DNA of 64,000 nucleotides from Trachythela sp. YZ-2020 (lineage: Eukaryota > Cnidaria > Anthozoa > Malacalcyonacea > Clavulariidae): positions 8,894,001-8,958,000 of the forward strand of contig JADLSH010000395.1 in assembly GCA_016169945.1 (NCBI GenBank), given 5' to 3'. Positions 44,340 through 56,295 of this stretch are shown here, one piece after another. The position numbers and the translations under genes were made by a program. The notes under the pieces were generated by a model. The model was given only the letters and a program-made list of their open reading frames with translations. It searched no databases and was not told the DNA's origin. Within the stretch, counting starts at the first letter, position 1. Each line of letters begins with the position of its first letter.

Positions 44340-44790
44340 GCTTTAGCCTTGAGGTGGTTCTCATTTCCTACGCTTAAAAAGTAATTACACAATGGGGGCA
44401 TACTATAGTTCAAAGCTTCAAATTCAAAGAATTGACTAGATTTATCCTTTTCATTAGGACAGCAAAAGAACATGCGATCCTTATTATTCCTTTTACATCA
44501 GGCCACATCCAGAAAGAGCAAGGACTTTCCCAATCTTAACCAACAAAGAATGGTCTGCCGTAACTCTCTTTCATTTGATCGCTAACAATGCACATTTTCG
44601 CCAGCCTGTGATGTCTGTGACATACAGGTTGTTTCATATCCGTAGATCTCCAAGCAGCTATAGCCTTTTCAAACTGGTAACTTTCGTCTCCGGGACAGAA
44701 ATAATTGCAGCTAGGATTTTGTCCACAGAACCAAAACGAACCATTGCTAGTTGTTGAATGAGATGCTAGGTATCCATATAGATACTCCAT
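44340..44790 (-). pseudogene. GRF-like zinc-finger protein, copy B
   Basis: From ATG 44790 it reads FWFCGQNPSCNYFCPGDE, PVCHRHHRLAK and VSDQMKESYGRPFF, then ends at 44536. A shifted frame continues with NNKDRMFFCCPNEKD and FFEFE, the expected second half of the GRF module. Same strand and order as copy A, so it is a tandem gene duplication. Confidence 0.5.
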
Positions 44791-44799
44791 CTAGCTAAG

Positions 44800-46260
44800 C
44801 GCAGTCTCCACTGAGTACACCACTGATAACCAAAACCTTTTATACTGTCTACTTAGTTACACTTCCTGTGACGTCAATGTCTTTGCCCAAACTTGTTCAA
44901 ATGGATTACGTAATTGTTTTTAAAGTCTATCCTCTCTCCAGTACGAAATATAATTCACAATAGACTCAAATTCACCATTCTCAGAGTTTAGATGAAGTTC
45001 CATCAACAAATAGACACGTTGAATCAGGACTTTTCTCTAAATTTTCGAAATGATCACAAACATCTTTATGGTACTGCAGCTTCATCAGTCTAACTGCTTC
45101 AATAAATTCTCTCCATACCATACGTTTACCGATCACTCACTCTATGGCTTCCAAACCATACATTTGCCATCTCTCCTCTTCTGATAAGTCTTCTGACAAG
45201 TCTTCTGGTGCTGACTTGGGTGATAACACTCACAGCTGCAACACCTTTCTTTACTAAGTTTGCAAACTTCTCAAGAAACAGCCTCTGTGTGACACACTTT
45301 TTTATATTCCAAGGAATAAAACTTTGTCTGCATGAACACTACTAGCCCAGGTCGACTGCTCAAACTTTTGTGAAAAATTAATTCTCAAACTAAATACCTA
45401 GTTAGCAATGAAAACCGAATAAAAGCAGGTGTTTTTATAGCTTATTTATGGCATGTGCAGTAAAATACAAAATTATCATTACGTAATTGTACACTATGTA
45501 ACCCTCATTAGAATCCTGTACGTATGCTTTATAATTATGTACCTTCATTAATCTGTACGTACACTCAACACATGGTTATGTAATCCTCATTAATATTCTG
45601 TATGTACGCTCAACTTGTGTCATGCTAATCCTCATTAATATTCTGTGCGTCCTTTCCGGACATCGGGTAATTACCGGATCTGATGTAATTGTCGCAATCC
45701 CTTTGATTATGCCGCTTGGGGGGTTACCTACTAATGACCTATTTGGCTGCAAATAAGACAAACTAACAAGCTGAGTTTCAGACAAAAAATGATCTAAGAA
45801 ATCAGTTTAAATACTCGAAAACGGAGAAAGTATTAGCAACCATCAATACAAAAATGGGAAAATGCACCATGGTTAGCATTCTACGAACAAGTTTGGCTTG
45901 CTTAAATAGGAAGAAAAGTAAACTTTACAATTTTTTTAGACTGCAGTTGTTGAGGGTGGGTGTCACCCCCCACACACCTCCCACACAAGCCCCTCCGCTT
46001 GGTACGCCTCACTCAGTTACCTTTCACCAAGTTGAGCCACGTAACATCGTCCTTCAAAAGATCCAGAAGTTCATCATACTCGCTTGTATTCCACAATGCC
46101 TGCCATACTTTGAATAACTTTGAAACTCAAAGATGATTGTGCAGTGGCGGAATGCGCATTTCCTTGAAGTTTTTTCTTGTCGGTCGTACAATTTTCCTTT
46201 CTTCAAAAGCTGTCATGACCCCTCCCTCAAGTCGCTACAATGTTACATGAAGTATATACT
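44800..46260. other. No recognisable gene
   Basis: Short open frames only. Around 45480-45640 there are three or four imperfect repeats of a TACGTAATCCTCATTA-like block with CTGTACGTACGCT, a small minisatellite. Confidence 0.4.
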
Positions 46261-46267
46261 ATATACC

Positions 46268-46990
46268 CTATAACCCTTGAATGTCAACATAGTCTTGGAA
46301 TGCTGACACTGTTAAACTTCTTGTGAGACCAAAGCGATTGCACAATGATTGTACCTCCCCTTCGCCATAGTTGAGATCAGGATCTTGTGGCCAATAGGTT
46401 GGATAAACGATGCAAATTTGGTTAAGACGTTTTTGGTAGACATCACTGGTTCGAACAGTTCTAGATGCATTTGTGGCGAAAAGATGATCTTTCATTGCAT
46501 CCAGGAATTTGTCAATCAATGTGTTAGCAACGACACTGACATGTCTATGATTGGATCGCTCAGTGGTCTGTCATTTTTTGCTATGTAGTATAGCTTGTGT
46601 GGAAAACTCTTTGTGTTATCCAACCATTTGCTGTTCATGGCATCTACATGGGCATGCATACTGTTTTTCTTTTGCTGAATGTAGATGTTTATAAATCTTT
46701 TTCCGCAATGAAGACAGTCTTGCTTCCTTCGTGCTTCCGTTATATGTTACATTCGTTGTTTGCCATTCTGAACTTAGATGAAGCCCCAGCATTCGGTGCA
46801 TACCAAGATTTTTTCCAGAAATACAGAAATCACAGAGTAGCCATGGGTAGAGCATCTGTTTCTCGTGCCATTTTTTATCTGTCCAGATGTTTGGCTTGTC
46901 CATTTTATCAGATATGAATGCTGAGTCTGACGAGTCATCTTCGCAAGGTTCAACATCTTTATTTACTTTGTCATGTTTGTCTGCTTCCAC
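46268..46990 (-). pseudogene. hAT-type transposase relic
   Basis: The N-terminal block has an acidic start, YPWLLCDFC, LGLHLSSEW and SLRKKIYKHLHSA, a zinc-finger module of hAT-derived KIAA1586/ZNF862-like proteins. The C-terminal block (46519-46268) has NQICIVYPTYWP, YGEGEVQSLCNRFGL and AFQDYVD, the hAT end region. The catalytic middle is deleted. Confidence 0.6.
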
Positions 46991-47099
46991 TTCGTCAACT
47001 TTTTCTGCTTCTTTCTCACTTTCTGAAGTGAAATCTTCAGCAGGATTTTAGATTGTTTGGACATTTCTTACAAATTACAACAATCGAAAAGTTATAATT

Positions 47100-47481
47100 A
47101 CTCCATCCGATTGAAATTGGTAACAATGTTATTGAGCGAGTCAAGACTTATAAGATCTTAGGTGTTATTATGAGCAGTGACCTAAACTGGAATAGCCACG
47201 TCGAGTACATTGTTAAAAAAGCCAGTAAGAAGTTGTATTCTCTAGGGATTTTGCGAAGAGCTGGAGTCGACCAAAGTAATATGCTAAAAGTATATATAAG
47301 TACAGTACGACCGGTGCTGGAATATGCTGTTCCTGTGTGGCAGGGTATACCGGATTATTTGTCTGATGCAATTGAAGTAGTGCAAAAAAAGGCACTTAAA
47401 ATAATTTACCCAGAGACTGAATCGTATTCAGAGGTTCTTAATCGATCACAATTTCCAACCTTAAAGAGGTTTTCTGAATAA
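47100..47481 (+). pseudogene. LINE reverse transcriptase C-terminal fragment
   Basis: It shows the non-LTR pattern YKILGVIMSSDLNWNSHV, then KLYSLGILRRAGV and RPVLEYAVPVWQG. It is 5'-truncated, as usual for dead LINE insertions. Confidence 0.75.
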
Positions 47482-48585
47482 TACTATTTATTTAATGATA
47501 CTATTGCTTGTAGAACAAAGAGAGCACAATCCTTTTTTACTTTTAAATATTTAAACTTGATTAGCAATATTAGTATTTATATTGTGTAAATACCAAGATT
47601 TGATTAGTTTTATTGTAATGTATTGCTAATTCAGTTATTGTAATGTATTAAGCTCACTAATTCAGTTATTGTAACTGGGAGAGTTTTTTTTAATAAACTA
47701 CTTAATCATAATATAATGATGTTAAAATTTGTCGCTGAGGCATTATTTATATCTTTCCTGCAGTTGGAAATTATGGATATTTATAGAAGCATTACATATG
47801 CACCCAAGCACGTAAATGGCTTTTTTATTATCCAATCAGGTGCGTTATTATTGACATTTCTAAATGTAATGAAAAACAATACATAAGCTCGGTGTTGTGG
47901 CATGATTCATTGCAAAAAAATGATAGATCTGTAAATCCTCTCAAGTTTATTCGCCCTAAATTCCGCCTGTGCGGCGTTGTTACTCCTGTGTTACATGATA
48001 TAGTATAATCATGTAATGTATACATTTTACTCAGTTATTTTCTTTTCATATATATCAACCTTAGTTAACCTTATATGCACGAGTGAGCAAATAGTTAGAG
48101 ATAAACAAATAACAATAACAGGAAGAACGCCTTGTCCCACAAATAACGTAGCAGACATAGCTCGGTTTGGCTTTACCCGATTTGTGGTTATTAGAATTTG
48201 CCAGATCATACTATATTACATAAGGGAAGTTAGACGTAACTTGCCTTACGAGCCACATAAATAGCGCTTCACACATTAGGAAAGGGAGAGAGGATGGAAT
48301 CCATAGCTGAACCGGACTGGACAACAATGCTGCTTTAATTTGCTATAAAGATTGAAGAAAAATTGATATTTTACTCCTAGACAAGAGGCTGATACAAAAC
48401 AATGAACATTGCGATTGAACTTCTACCTTGCGTCACTCAGATAGGACAGATAAGTTAACAAATCGTATAATCATATATATCATATCACCTAATGCTTTTC
48501 TGAATAAAATATTATGTCTGGGATGCTGTAGAGGTTTCTTCAGTATGTAGAGTAGCAGGAGTATTGTTTCGAAGTTGCTCTGGAC
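47482..48585. other. No recognisable gene
   Basis: This holds the LINE 3' region with a TATTGTAATGTATT-type short repeat near 47605-47670, then AT-rich sequence without coding signal. Confidence 0.4.
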
Positions 48586-48589
48586 GGTT

Positions 48590-49190
48590 GTTGATGACCC
48601 ACAGCTGGTCACAGTGTTGCAAGACCCTCTTTCAAACGTTTTCGTGATGTTTGATTCGGTACGTATTACCTTGAAGACACTTCACTACTACATATGATCC
48701 CTGCCAATGATTATGCAACTTCGAAGGAGATCCTGGTTTAGGAAGTACATGCATCATTACAGAGTATCCAACATGAAGTTCAGTACACTCCTTGACTGTC
48801 CACCCCTCGCTTGTAAATCCTGTGTTTGGGCTCCTAAATGAGCTTCTTTAAAGCGAGAAGAAAGGATCGCAGCCCACTGGCTATCCGAAAGTTGACTCTT
48901 AGCGAGAGGAGGTGCAACTACCAACACCTTGCAGTACGAGGAAAATAGCCATGGGACAGGAAGAAGGGGCAATAGCCAATAGCTTCGTGGTCATGATTCA
49001 TGTAGTTGAACAGCACAAAAGGGAGTTCAAAATGCCAATCCTTTCCACACTCTTTTGTTGATTTCCTCAACATGTCGCGGATAGTTTGATTAAGCCTTTC
49101 AACCGTTCCTTTGGCTTGAGGATGTAATGCTGAAATCCGCTTTGTGTCAATGCCAAGCTCATCGCAATAGTAGTCCAGGTTAAGTTGTCA
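48590..49190 (-). pseudogene. pol: Gypsy integrase C-terminal relic (second gypsy element)
   Basis: Minus-strand frames read DELGIDTKRISALHPQAKG, ERLNQTIRDML, FELPFVLFNYMNH and a C-terminal piece. This is the distal integrase core. It most likely belongs to the same minus-strand gypsy copy as 62516-64000, now separated by the LINE and the large TIR element. Confidence 0.7.
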
Positions 49191-49209
49191 AATTCGCAGG
49201 TACGGTATA

Positions 49210-49904
49210 AATCTCCTTAATGCAAAGATAAAGGCACACGCTTCTTTATCTTGAGTATGCCAGTTCAAATTTAGAATCTAAATCAATTGTTCATAAGTTT
49301 ATAAACTGCAACACATCTATGGAACTTACGTCTTTGGTTCAGTTTTTCCACCCCAAGGTTTGTAAGGCTTCCGTCGCAGAAGAATCATAAGGAACATCAA
49401 GGATTGATTTAGCGGCTTTGTTCTGAACAATCTTCAACATGTTCATAAGTACAGTATTGTTCTTATCACCCCACACTATATCCGGACAATAGAGAACAGG
49501 CAAAATCAGGGCATTGTACAATGTAATTCTAGCTTGATGTGGTAACAAATATTTAATGCGCTTGAGTAAGCCGATACGTTGCATTGATTTAGCTACAATA
49601 GTATCTATGTGATCCGCCCAGGTCCTATCTGATTGATAGTTACTCCTAAATACTTAATACAGTCCACTCTATCAAGTGTTGCATTTTCTATGTTGATAGA
49701 AAGATCAGTACAAGATTTTAATTTTTGAGAACCACCAATAAGCATAAAATTGGTCTTCTTATTGTTCAAGGTTAGGAGGTTAATATTAAACCAATCAACA
49801 ACTTTTATTAAGTCGTTAAGATGCTGTTCGATATCCAGTAACGTGATCTGAGAAGCCAAATGACTTCAGTTTTCCCAGAAGTAAATTATGATCAATGGTA
49901 TCGA
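49210..49904 (-). pseudogene. LINE reverse transcriptase fragment (second LINE)
   Basis: In minus order: IDHNLLLGKLKSFG (ends at 49904), then WFNINLLTLNNKKT and IKYLGVTI (49859-49605), then after a shift ALILPVLYCPDIVWG (49584-49339). The missing N-terminal piece SKAFDTI lies at about 62500, on the other side of the 12.6-kb element, so one LINE was split. Confidence 0.8.
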
Positions 49905-49962
49905 TACCCTGCTAGCAGTGGTTCTCGGTGGGAAAGGAACCACTGCGAGCATACGAACGATT
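49905..49962 (+). repeat. Left TIR of RecQ/DUF6589 element
   Basis: Within the TIR, GCAGTGGTTC and GAACCACTGC are inverted around a 12-base spacer, so each TIR can itself fold into a hairpin. It then runs to AGCATACGAACGATT. Confidence 0.9.
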
Positions 49963-51440
49963 ATTTGATGTAGCCGCCGTCCAGATTCACGGACGAATAC
50001 ATTAAACAAGAAACAGGTAAAACAAGTTTGACAAGTTTTTGCTGTTGTGCGCGTGCGTTAATGTTTGTCACTGCTGATAAAATGCGAGCCAGCTGTACAA
50101 ATGTGAAATCAAAATTTCTTTTATCTTGATTCTTGAAATATAAAACATATTGTTCAATAAATATGGTAAGATGGCCTTTGACAAATTCGACGACACTTTT
50201 GAAAGTGCTTTTTGTGCTGTTATCGAAAGACTACAACCTCTTGGTATTAAGAAGCTATCCAAAGAGCAAAAAAAATCGCTTAGAACCTTTTGTAAAGGAC
50301 AGGATACGCTAGCTGTGTTGCCTACGGGACATGGAAAATCACTAATCTATCAAATGGTTGTGCTTATGGCACGGGAAATGAAAAGATATAAACCGATTGT
50401 GGTTGTAATTTCTCCACTCAAATACTTATCGCCGATCAAATTAGAGAATGTGAGCGCTTTGGTCTTTCCTCTATCAAATTAGAGGAATCTAGTATAGCAT
50501 TTTTACGAAATGAATGCAAGGTCGACGTGCTCTTTGCCAGTGCTGAGGTATTCGATTTGTATGATTCAAAATTGCTACTCATGTCCTTGTGCCAGCGATT
50601 AATAGGAATCGTTGTTGATGAATCTCATTGCGTTGTAAAGTGGTAAGTAAATTGTTATGATACCTGATCTTTGTCATGTTTATGTGATATATCGTGCATC
50701 TTGGGGTTGACTACCTCATGGGCGTTCTTTGTGGTTGACGTTGTTCTGTATTTCATTAGTATGTTCTATATAGAAAATACTAATGATCACATAAACTCAT
50801 TGTAATGTCTATGAAGTTCACTAGAAGTGGGATATAGACCACTGAAATAAAGCGTTCCGATTGGTCAAGTGGATGTCACCATGGTCTAATACAGTATAGC
50901 TAGCCAATGTTGTACTGTTTGCTGGTTTTCAGCTTGTGGTTATGCCCAATTAACTTGCATCGATCCCTTGCTTCGTTCACTATGATATGAAAAACCATGA
51001 AATTTCTGTGATTTATTAATTAATGGCTTGCCGGCCGGGCCATGAATTCATTCATTTTTTATCACATCTGATGTAAAATTCAGGAATTAAATTTTTAGGA
51101 GCATAAAACAAAACAGATCTCATGGTGTTTTCATGGGATTTGCATGAAATGCTAATTCTGAAGGAAGAAAAATAATTACTGATTTACTTTGCCTTTTGTG
51201 TACTGTAGGGGCTTACAAGATGCACCATTCAGGGCAGGATATGGAAAGATAGGCAATGTACGAGGGTTTGTGCACTGTCCAGTACTATGTCTGACTGCAA
51301 CTGCTGGAAAATTAACAAGAACAAGATTATTGAAAGCACTGCATATGTGTGACGTGAGCCTGGTTAAAGTTACTCCAGATAAACCCAACAGCATTTTAGC
51401 AGTACGCAAAGCATCTGTAGACATTGAACAGGACTTTAAT

Positions 51441-52472
51441 GGGCGACTTGCGCTAAAGCAAAGCATCACGGTATATTAGTTACACAGCAGAATTTTTCAA
51501 CATGGCAATTGTATTTTTCGAACGAGGGAAGGTGCTAAACACATGGGAATTGAAAGAAAAGTTTTATCATTTTCACTTCGATTAAAGTTTATATGAAATC
51601 TGTACGGCTTGTTTTATATTTCTACTTTGTCTTGGGTTTCTACGAGCGAGCGTGGTTGAAATATTCAACATCGCGTACAGAGTCACTGAAGCGGGGAAGG
51701 AGTTCGATTCGAGGTTGTCAGACACCAATTTTGGAATAGTTCACAATACAAAGGTGAGTACTGCATTAAGTTATTTTCATGATAAGGAACACGTTGTGAC
51801 TCATTGTTTGCCTGAAAATTTCGGCGATCGATTTAATTCTAGCGACTTGAGAGTCGAAAATGTTTGCACACTTGACCGTCCCGAAAGAACACATGTTTGA
51901 TCAAACGTTCTTCTCACAAATCAAAACATCGAGGTTGTTTGGCAGGAAAAATAAAAACAGTTGCTGTTTGAAATACCGAGCTTTCACATTTCAAAGGTTT
52001 TCGCTGTTACAAAAAAGATTTAAAAAGTACTTTTAAGTGCTATTAGCTGCTGTTCAAGTGTCTTAATACTCACTGGAGTTTTTTAACCACAACATATTTA
52101 CACAAGTCTAATTTAAAGCAACCTCGCTTGTTTCGAGTATATTTTGGAAAGTTTCAAGCCGTTTGGTTTATGGTCTGTTTTGATAAATATGGCAAGTGAC
52201 ATGGAAAAAGTGCCTAAAGGTAAAAAGTGCGGGGGAACGACCTGTTGTGTGCCACTTTGTCGAAGCAACAGTGTAAAAAATCCGGAATTATCCTTCCATA
52301 AATTTCCTCTGGATTCGAGCTTAAATTAAAGGAAATATGGCTAAATGTGTTGGGAATGACAATGACACTACTGAAACAACCCAGTCTAAACAACTGGCAT
52401 AGAGGCACAAGAGTCAATCAGCTTTAAAATGAACATGCAGCTTTAAAAATATGACGAGTTATCATCTAAATA
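51441..52472 (+). repeat. Left inverted arm of ISL2EU-like element
   Basis: It is an inverted copy of the element's own 5' region, including a truncated THAP start at 52189 (TTCCVPLCRSNS). The 82-codon frame at 51652-51900 is matched by the same frame in the right arm (54355-54107). Confidence 0.8.
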
Positions 52473-52965
52473 ATGTTGGCTCTGCAGAATCATATAACAA
52501 GCAGTTTGGACTTGCACCAAGCCATGGAGCTTCTGTGTTAATAATTAACCCACACTGAATACATGCAGTCATCAGTTCATCGAAATTCTTTTGCTCCAAA
52601 TATTTTTCAATGGCAGTCTGCTCATTACTGTTGCCCCACTGACATGCTTCTGGGGGCTTTGTAACATTACTTGCTGGCAATAGGATTTTGCTAAGTAGTG
52701 ATGTGGGGAAAACATTTTCTCTTCGTTTCATTACTGTACCGAAATGTGAGGCAGTTAAACGACCTCATCGTTCATGAAACCAAAGTTTGCTCTGTGAATG
52801 ACCTCTTGTATTGCATTCAATGTCAACCATTTGTTCTTTGGTTGTAAAAAGAATGTTTTCAGTATATGGTGTATACTCCAGAGAAGGTAAACGTTTACAC
52901 ACTTCTGCAAAGTTAGGAACAGTAATTTGTTCCAGTATAGATTCTATTATTTCAGTATTGTACAT
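52462..52965 (-). pseudogene. YqaJ-like nuclease companion gene
   Basis: Two frames: 52965-52765 with DIECNTRGHSQSKLWFHER, and 52731-52462 with ACQWGNSNEQTAIEKYLE and TEAPWLGASPN. These are the YqaJ exonuclease landmarks (the Glu of NEQTA and the Pro-Trp-Leu-Gly-Ala-Ser-Pro block). A shift near 52740-52765 separates them, and the C-terminal catalytic Asp/Lys region is lost where the left arm begins. Confidence 0.75.
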
Positions 52966-53290
52966 TTGATTTGCAAAAATGTTTTTGAAGCATTATGCTG
53001 TGGCATAGTTTGTTGTATGTAATCACATGATGCCCAAATGGGTAGGGCTCTTAACTTGTGATAGAGAAACTCTAACCAAGTAGCCCAGATACGGGATACA
53101 TGTGCTTCTGAAATGCCAAATCGGTGAGCAATGTCCACCCCCATAAGACCACAATGTATGCGAACCAGAACCATAAGCAACTCTAGCTCTGGCGACATTG
53201 ACCTTTTTCGCCCCAGCTTTTTCCCCGATTCTGCTGAATATTCTACATTGTTACTTGAACCAGCATAAGTTGAGAAATTACATGCCGGTG
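52947..53290 (-). pseudogene. THAP/DDE_Tnp_4 transposase, helix-turn-helix part only
   Basis: LELLMVLVRIHCGL, DIAHRFGISEAHVSRIWATW and a following MP-x-F motif define the helix-turn-helix segment in front of the DDE core. The DDE catalytic core itself is absent: the sequence passes directly into the YqaJ gene. Internal deletion, inactive. Confidence 0.75.
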
Positions 53291-53399
53291 GCAGAAAGTC
53301 AAAGAAAGCTTTAAATGTTGCATAATTTTGAAAACTGTGTAGAATTTTAAATTTGTGTCACTGGCAAGTACATGCTCTATTCGCAGTACACATTGTTCG

Positions 53400-54539
53400 T
53401 ATTTAGATGATAACTCGTCATATTTTTAAAGCTGCAATTTTTCATTGATTGACTCTTGTGCCTCTATGCCAGTTGTTTAGACTGGGTTGTTTCAGTAGTG
53501 TCATTGTCTAAAATATGTTCCCTGCCTTGGATACTGTTTACAGTTTGTCTGCATGATATTTTAAGGACAGTTGGCAATGCACCAAAGGATTTCTTTCCAC
53601 CGGCAAAGTGTAAGGAACACATTTTGTCGTTTTTTAAAGGTTGTCTTTGTATTCCCAACACATTTAGCCATATTTCCTTTAATTTAAGCTCGAATCCAGA
53701 GGAAATTTATGGAAGGATAATTCCGGATTTTTTACACTGTTGCTTCGACAAAGTTGGCACACAACAGGTTGTTCCCGCACTTTTTACCTTTAGGCACTTT
53801 TTCCATGTCACTTGCCATATTTATCAAAACAGACCGTAAACCAAACGGCTTGAAACTTTCCAAAATATACTCGAAACAAGCGAGGTTGCTTTAAATTAGA
53901 CTCGTGTAAATATGTTGTGGTTAAAAAACTCCAGTGAGTATTAAGACACTTGAACAGCGGCTAATAGCACTTAAAAGTACTTTTTAAATCTTTTTTGTAA
54001 CAGCGGAAACCTTTGAAATGTGAAAGCTAGGTATTTCAAACAGCAACTGTTTTTATTTTTCCTGCCAAACAACCTCGATGTTTTGATTTGTGAGAAGAAC
54101 GTTTGATCAAACATGTGTTCTTTCGGGACGGTCAAGTGTGCAAACATTTTTGACTCTCAAGTCGCTAGAATTAAATCGATCGCCGAAATTTTCAGGCAAA
54201 CAATGAGTCACAACGTGTTCCTTATCCTGAAAATAACTTAATGCAGTACTCACCTTTGTATTGTGAACTATTCCAAAATTGGTGTCTGACAACCTCGAAT
54301 CGAACTCCTTCCCCGCTTCAGTGACTCTGTACGCGATGTTGAATATTTCAACCACACTCGCTCGTAGAAACCCAAGACAAAGTAGAAATATAAAACAAGC
54401 CGTACAGATTTCATATAAACTTTAATCGAAGTGAAAATGATAAAACTTTTCTTTCAATTCCCATGTGTTTAGCACCTTGTTGAAAAATTCTGCCGTGTAA
54501 CTAATATACTGTGATGCTTTGCTTTAGCGCAAGTCGCCC
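53400..54539 (-). repeat. Right inverted arm of ISL2EU-like element (true 5' region)
   Basis: It contains the fuller THAP region (ATG 53818; a frameshift in the first cysteine block; KMCSLHFAGGKKSFG near 53600) that the left arm partly lacks, so this side is the genuine transposase 5' end. Confidence 0.75.
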
Positions 54540-55536
54540 ATTGGTTATTGCATGAACTGAGAGAGAAAAGGTTAGATTGTCCTAGGGTAATTGTTTATTG
54601 TAAAACAATATCAAGCTGTGGGGAACTATTTTCAATGTTAATGCAAGAACTTGATGATAGTTTCCATGATATGTTTGCCATGTTTCATTCCAAGACCCCA
54701 GATGACATTCAAAAGAATGTCTTGGCATCCTTGGTGGATCCACATGGCATGCTCCGTGTGGTATTTGCCACAAGTGCACTTGGAATGGGTGTCAACTTGC
54801 CAAATATCAGGCATATCATCCACTATGGAGTACCACGTGATGTTGAAGAGTACTTACAAGAGGTTGGGAGAGGGATGGAGAAAAGTTTAATGCTACTGTA
54901 ATATACAGGCCTTGGGATTTAGCACACTGTGATCAAACAATGCATAACTTTGTTTGTAATCCAAATAATGAGTGCCGAAGAAAGATTATCATGGAGTCTT
55001 TCCAGGAAAAGGTCTTAGGAGAAAAAAACTCAGTTTTTTTGGAATGCTGTGATGTGTGTAATGCTAGTGCTGGAATAAGTACACACACTGTAAAGTTTGA
55101 ACCTTGTGCCCAGTCCCTTTCCCTGGTATCCCGTTCTGTAGATGAAGAGGAGAAGAAACTTCTAAGAGAGATTTTATTAGAGAATGTGTGTTAAAATACC
55201 AGTGCAACATCAATGTTTGGAATTGGTGGACTCCTCATTGCTGTGGACACTGACATTGTTGAAGATTTAGTGTCACATAGTCAGTATGTATTCAGTGCGA
55301 AGTATTTGTTGGATAACCATCCCATTCTATCTGTCGAGTTGGCTCAAAAAATATTATCAATATTTAATGAGGTGTTTGGGGATATCGAAGAACCTGAATC
55401 AATGCAATTTGTTGAGAATATCAACAGTGACACACCAATGGCAAGGCTACCAGATTGGTGTACTAGCTTTGAGGAGGATGATGAATGCAATGATTTTTTG
55501 TTGAGTTCAAGTATTAACACTTATGAAACAGGATAA

Positions 55537-56295
55537 TATCCAGAACATTTAAAGCAAATATATACATGTATGGTTATAAACAATAGAAGATAATTTGTGT
55601 TTTGGATGAGGCAATAACAATTTTTGTGGTATGTTATTTATGTTGATTGTTTCATATTCTATATTAATATTAACATGCTAAATTGTTAACCAATTTACTG
55701 GCAGCTAGTACCCTACCGCTGACAAGTCAAATCATCTGGCATTAGACAGAGTAAAATACTAAAGTATGGTACATCTGGGAGCATTGCCAGTTACATAATG
55801 GGTTATTAAATAAGACTTAGGAGACACTGGCAGATAGTTTTGTTAACCCATTTACTGGTAGTACTCTACCACTGACAAGTAAAGTTGTATGGCATTAGAT
55901 GCACAAAGAGTGAAATACCAAAGTATGGTGCATATGGGCATGTTTCCAGCTCCCATGCACTCTACTTTAGCATTTTCTTTGTTTTTGCATGAATTAATTT
56001 GTATATAGTAATACCAGAGTATCACATTTCATGAATAGTGTATAAAATTTGGACAATGGAAATATCAACCACATGTCATGAACTAGTTGCCTCCCCAATT
56101 TCCAACAATAGAAGAAAGTTTAATACTAATAAATCAAGGAAAAGAAAACCATATTTATTTCAGTATTATAAAATGTAAAATCCTGTTTTGTTCAATTTCG
56201 TTTTGTCAACTCTTGACAATTCTTGAGAATAGGATTGGGACTCGCGTGTCCCGCGCGATAACGAAACACTGATACCTAATTGCCCACAATTACAG
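55537..56295. other. Gap between convergent RecQ and DUF6589 genes, with repeats
   Basis: It contains two direct copies of a ~100-bp dispersed repeat (55687-55790 and 55854-55955; GTTAACCCATTTACTGG...). It would also hold both 3' untranslated regions. Confidence 0.6.
55687..55955 (+). repeat. Two direct copies of a dispersed ~100-bp repeat
   Basis: Shared landmarks are TTAACC, ATTTACTGG, ACTGACAAGT, TGGCATTAGA, GAGT-AAATAC and AAAGTATGGT. An inverted relative lies at 58271-58376 and a diverged one at 16662-16735 in a Kolobok intron. Confidence 0.65.

Larger units (their letters stand above)
51441..54539 (-). mobile_element. ISL2EU-like element with near-full-length inverted arms
   Basis: Ends GGGCGACTTGCGCTAAAGC and its complement are flanked by AT (51439-51440, 54540-54541). 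Removing the element with one AT restores the helicase frame as Asp-Phe-Asn-Trp. The arms (51441-52472 and 53400-54539) are ~1.0-1.1 kb inverted copies; the left lacks about 110-130 bp present in the right. The minus strand encodes THAP, helix-turn-helix and YqaJ segments. A 2-bp AT duplication with THAP/DDE plus YqaJ genes matches ISL2EU as I recall it. Confidence 0.8.
50171..55536 (+). pseudogene. RecQ-like DEAD helicase, intron-containing, split by an insertion
   Basis: It starts at ATG 50171 in good context (AAGATGG). Motifs in order: LAVLPTGHGKSLIYQM (Walker A), VVVISPL, then a one-base shift near 50425 to ADQIRECERFG, and VVDESHCVVKW (Walker B). The intron is 50643-51208 (GTAAGT...CTGTAG); the Trp codon is split and restored. 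GLQDAPFRAGYGKIG and CLTATAGK follow. The coding is cut at 51440 by the ISL2EU-like element and resumes at 54542 with RVIVYCKT, FATSALGMGVNLP, HYGVPRDVEEYLQEVGRG, then a frameshift that removes the arginine-finger region, and a long C-terminal domain to 55536. It would be a 3'-5' DNA helicase, presumably for transposition or repair. Broken in three places. Confidence 0.85.

Noticed and set aside
45576..46117. Short frames on both strands
   Set aside because: No domain, no splice structure, and they overlap a small minisatellite.
51652..51900. 82-codon frame repeated on the opposite strand at 54107-54355
   Set aside because: The two are the same sequence in the inverted arms of the ISL2EU-like element. 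No domain is recognisable, so it is not called as a gene.
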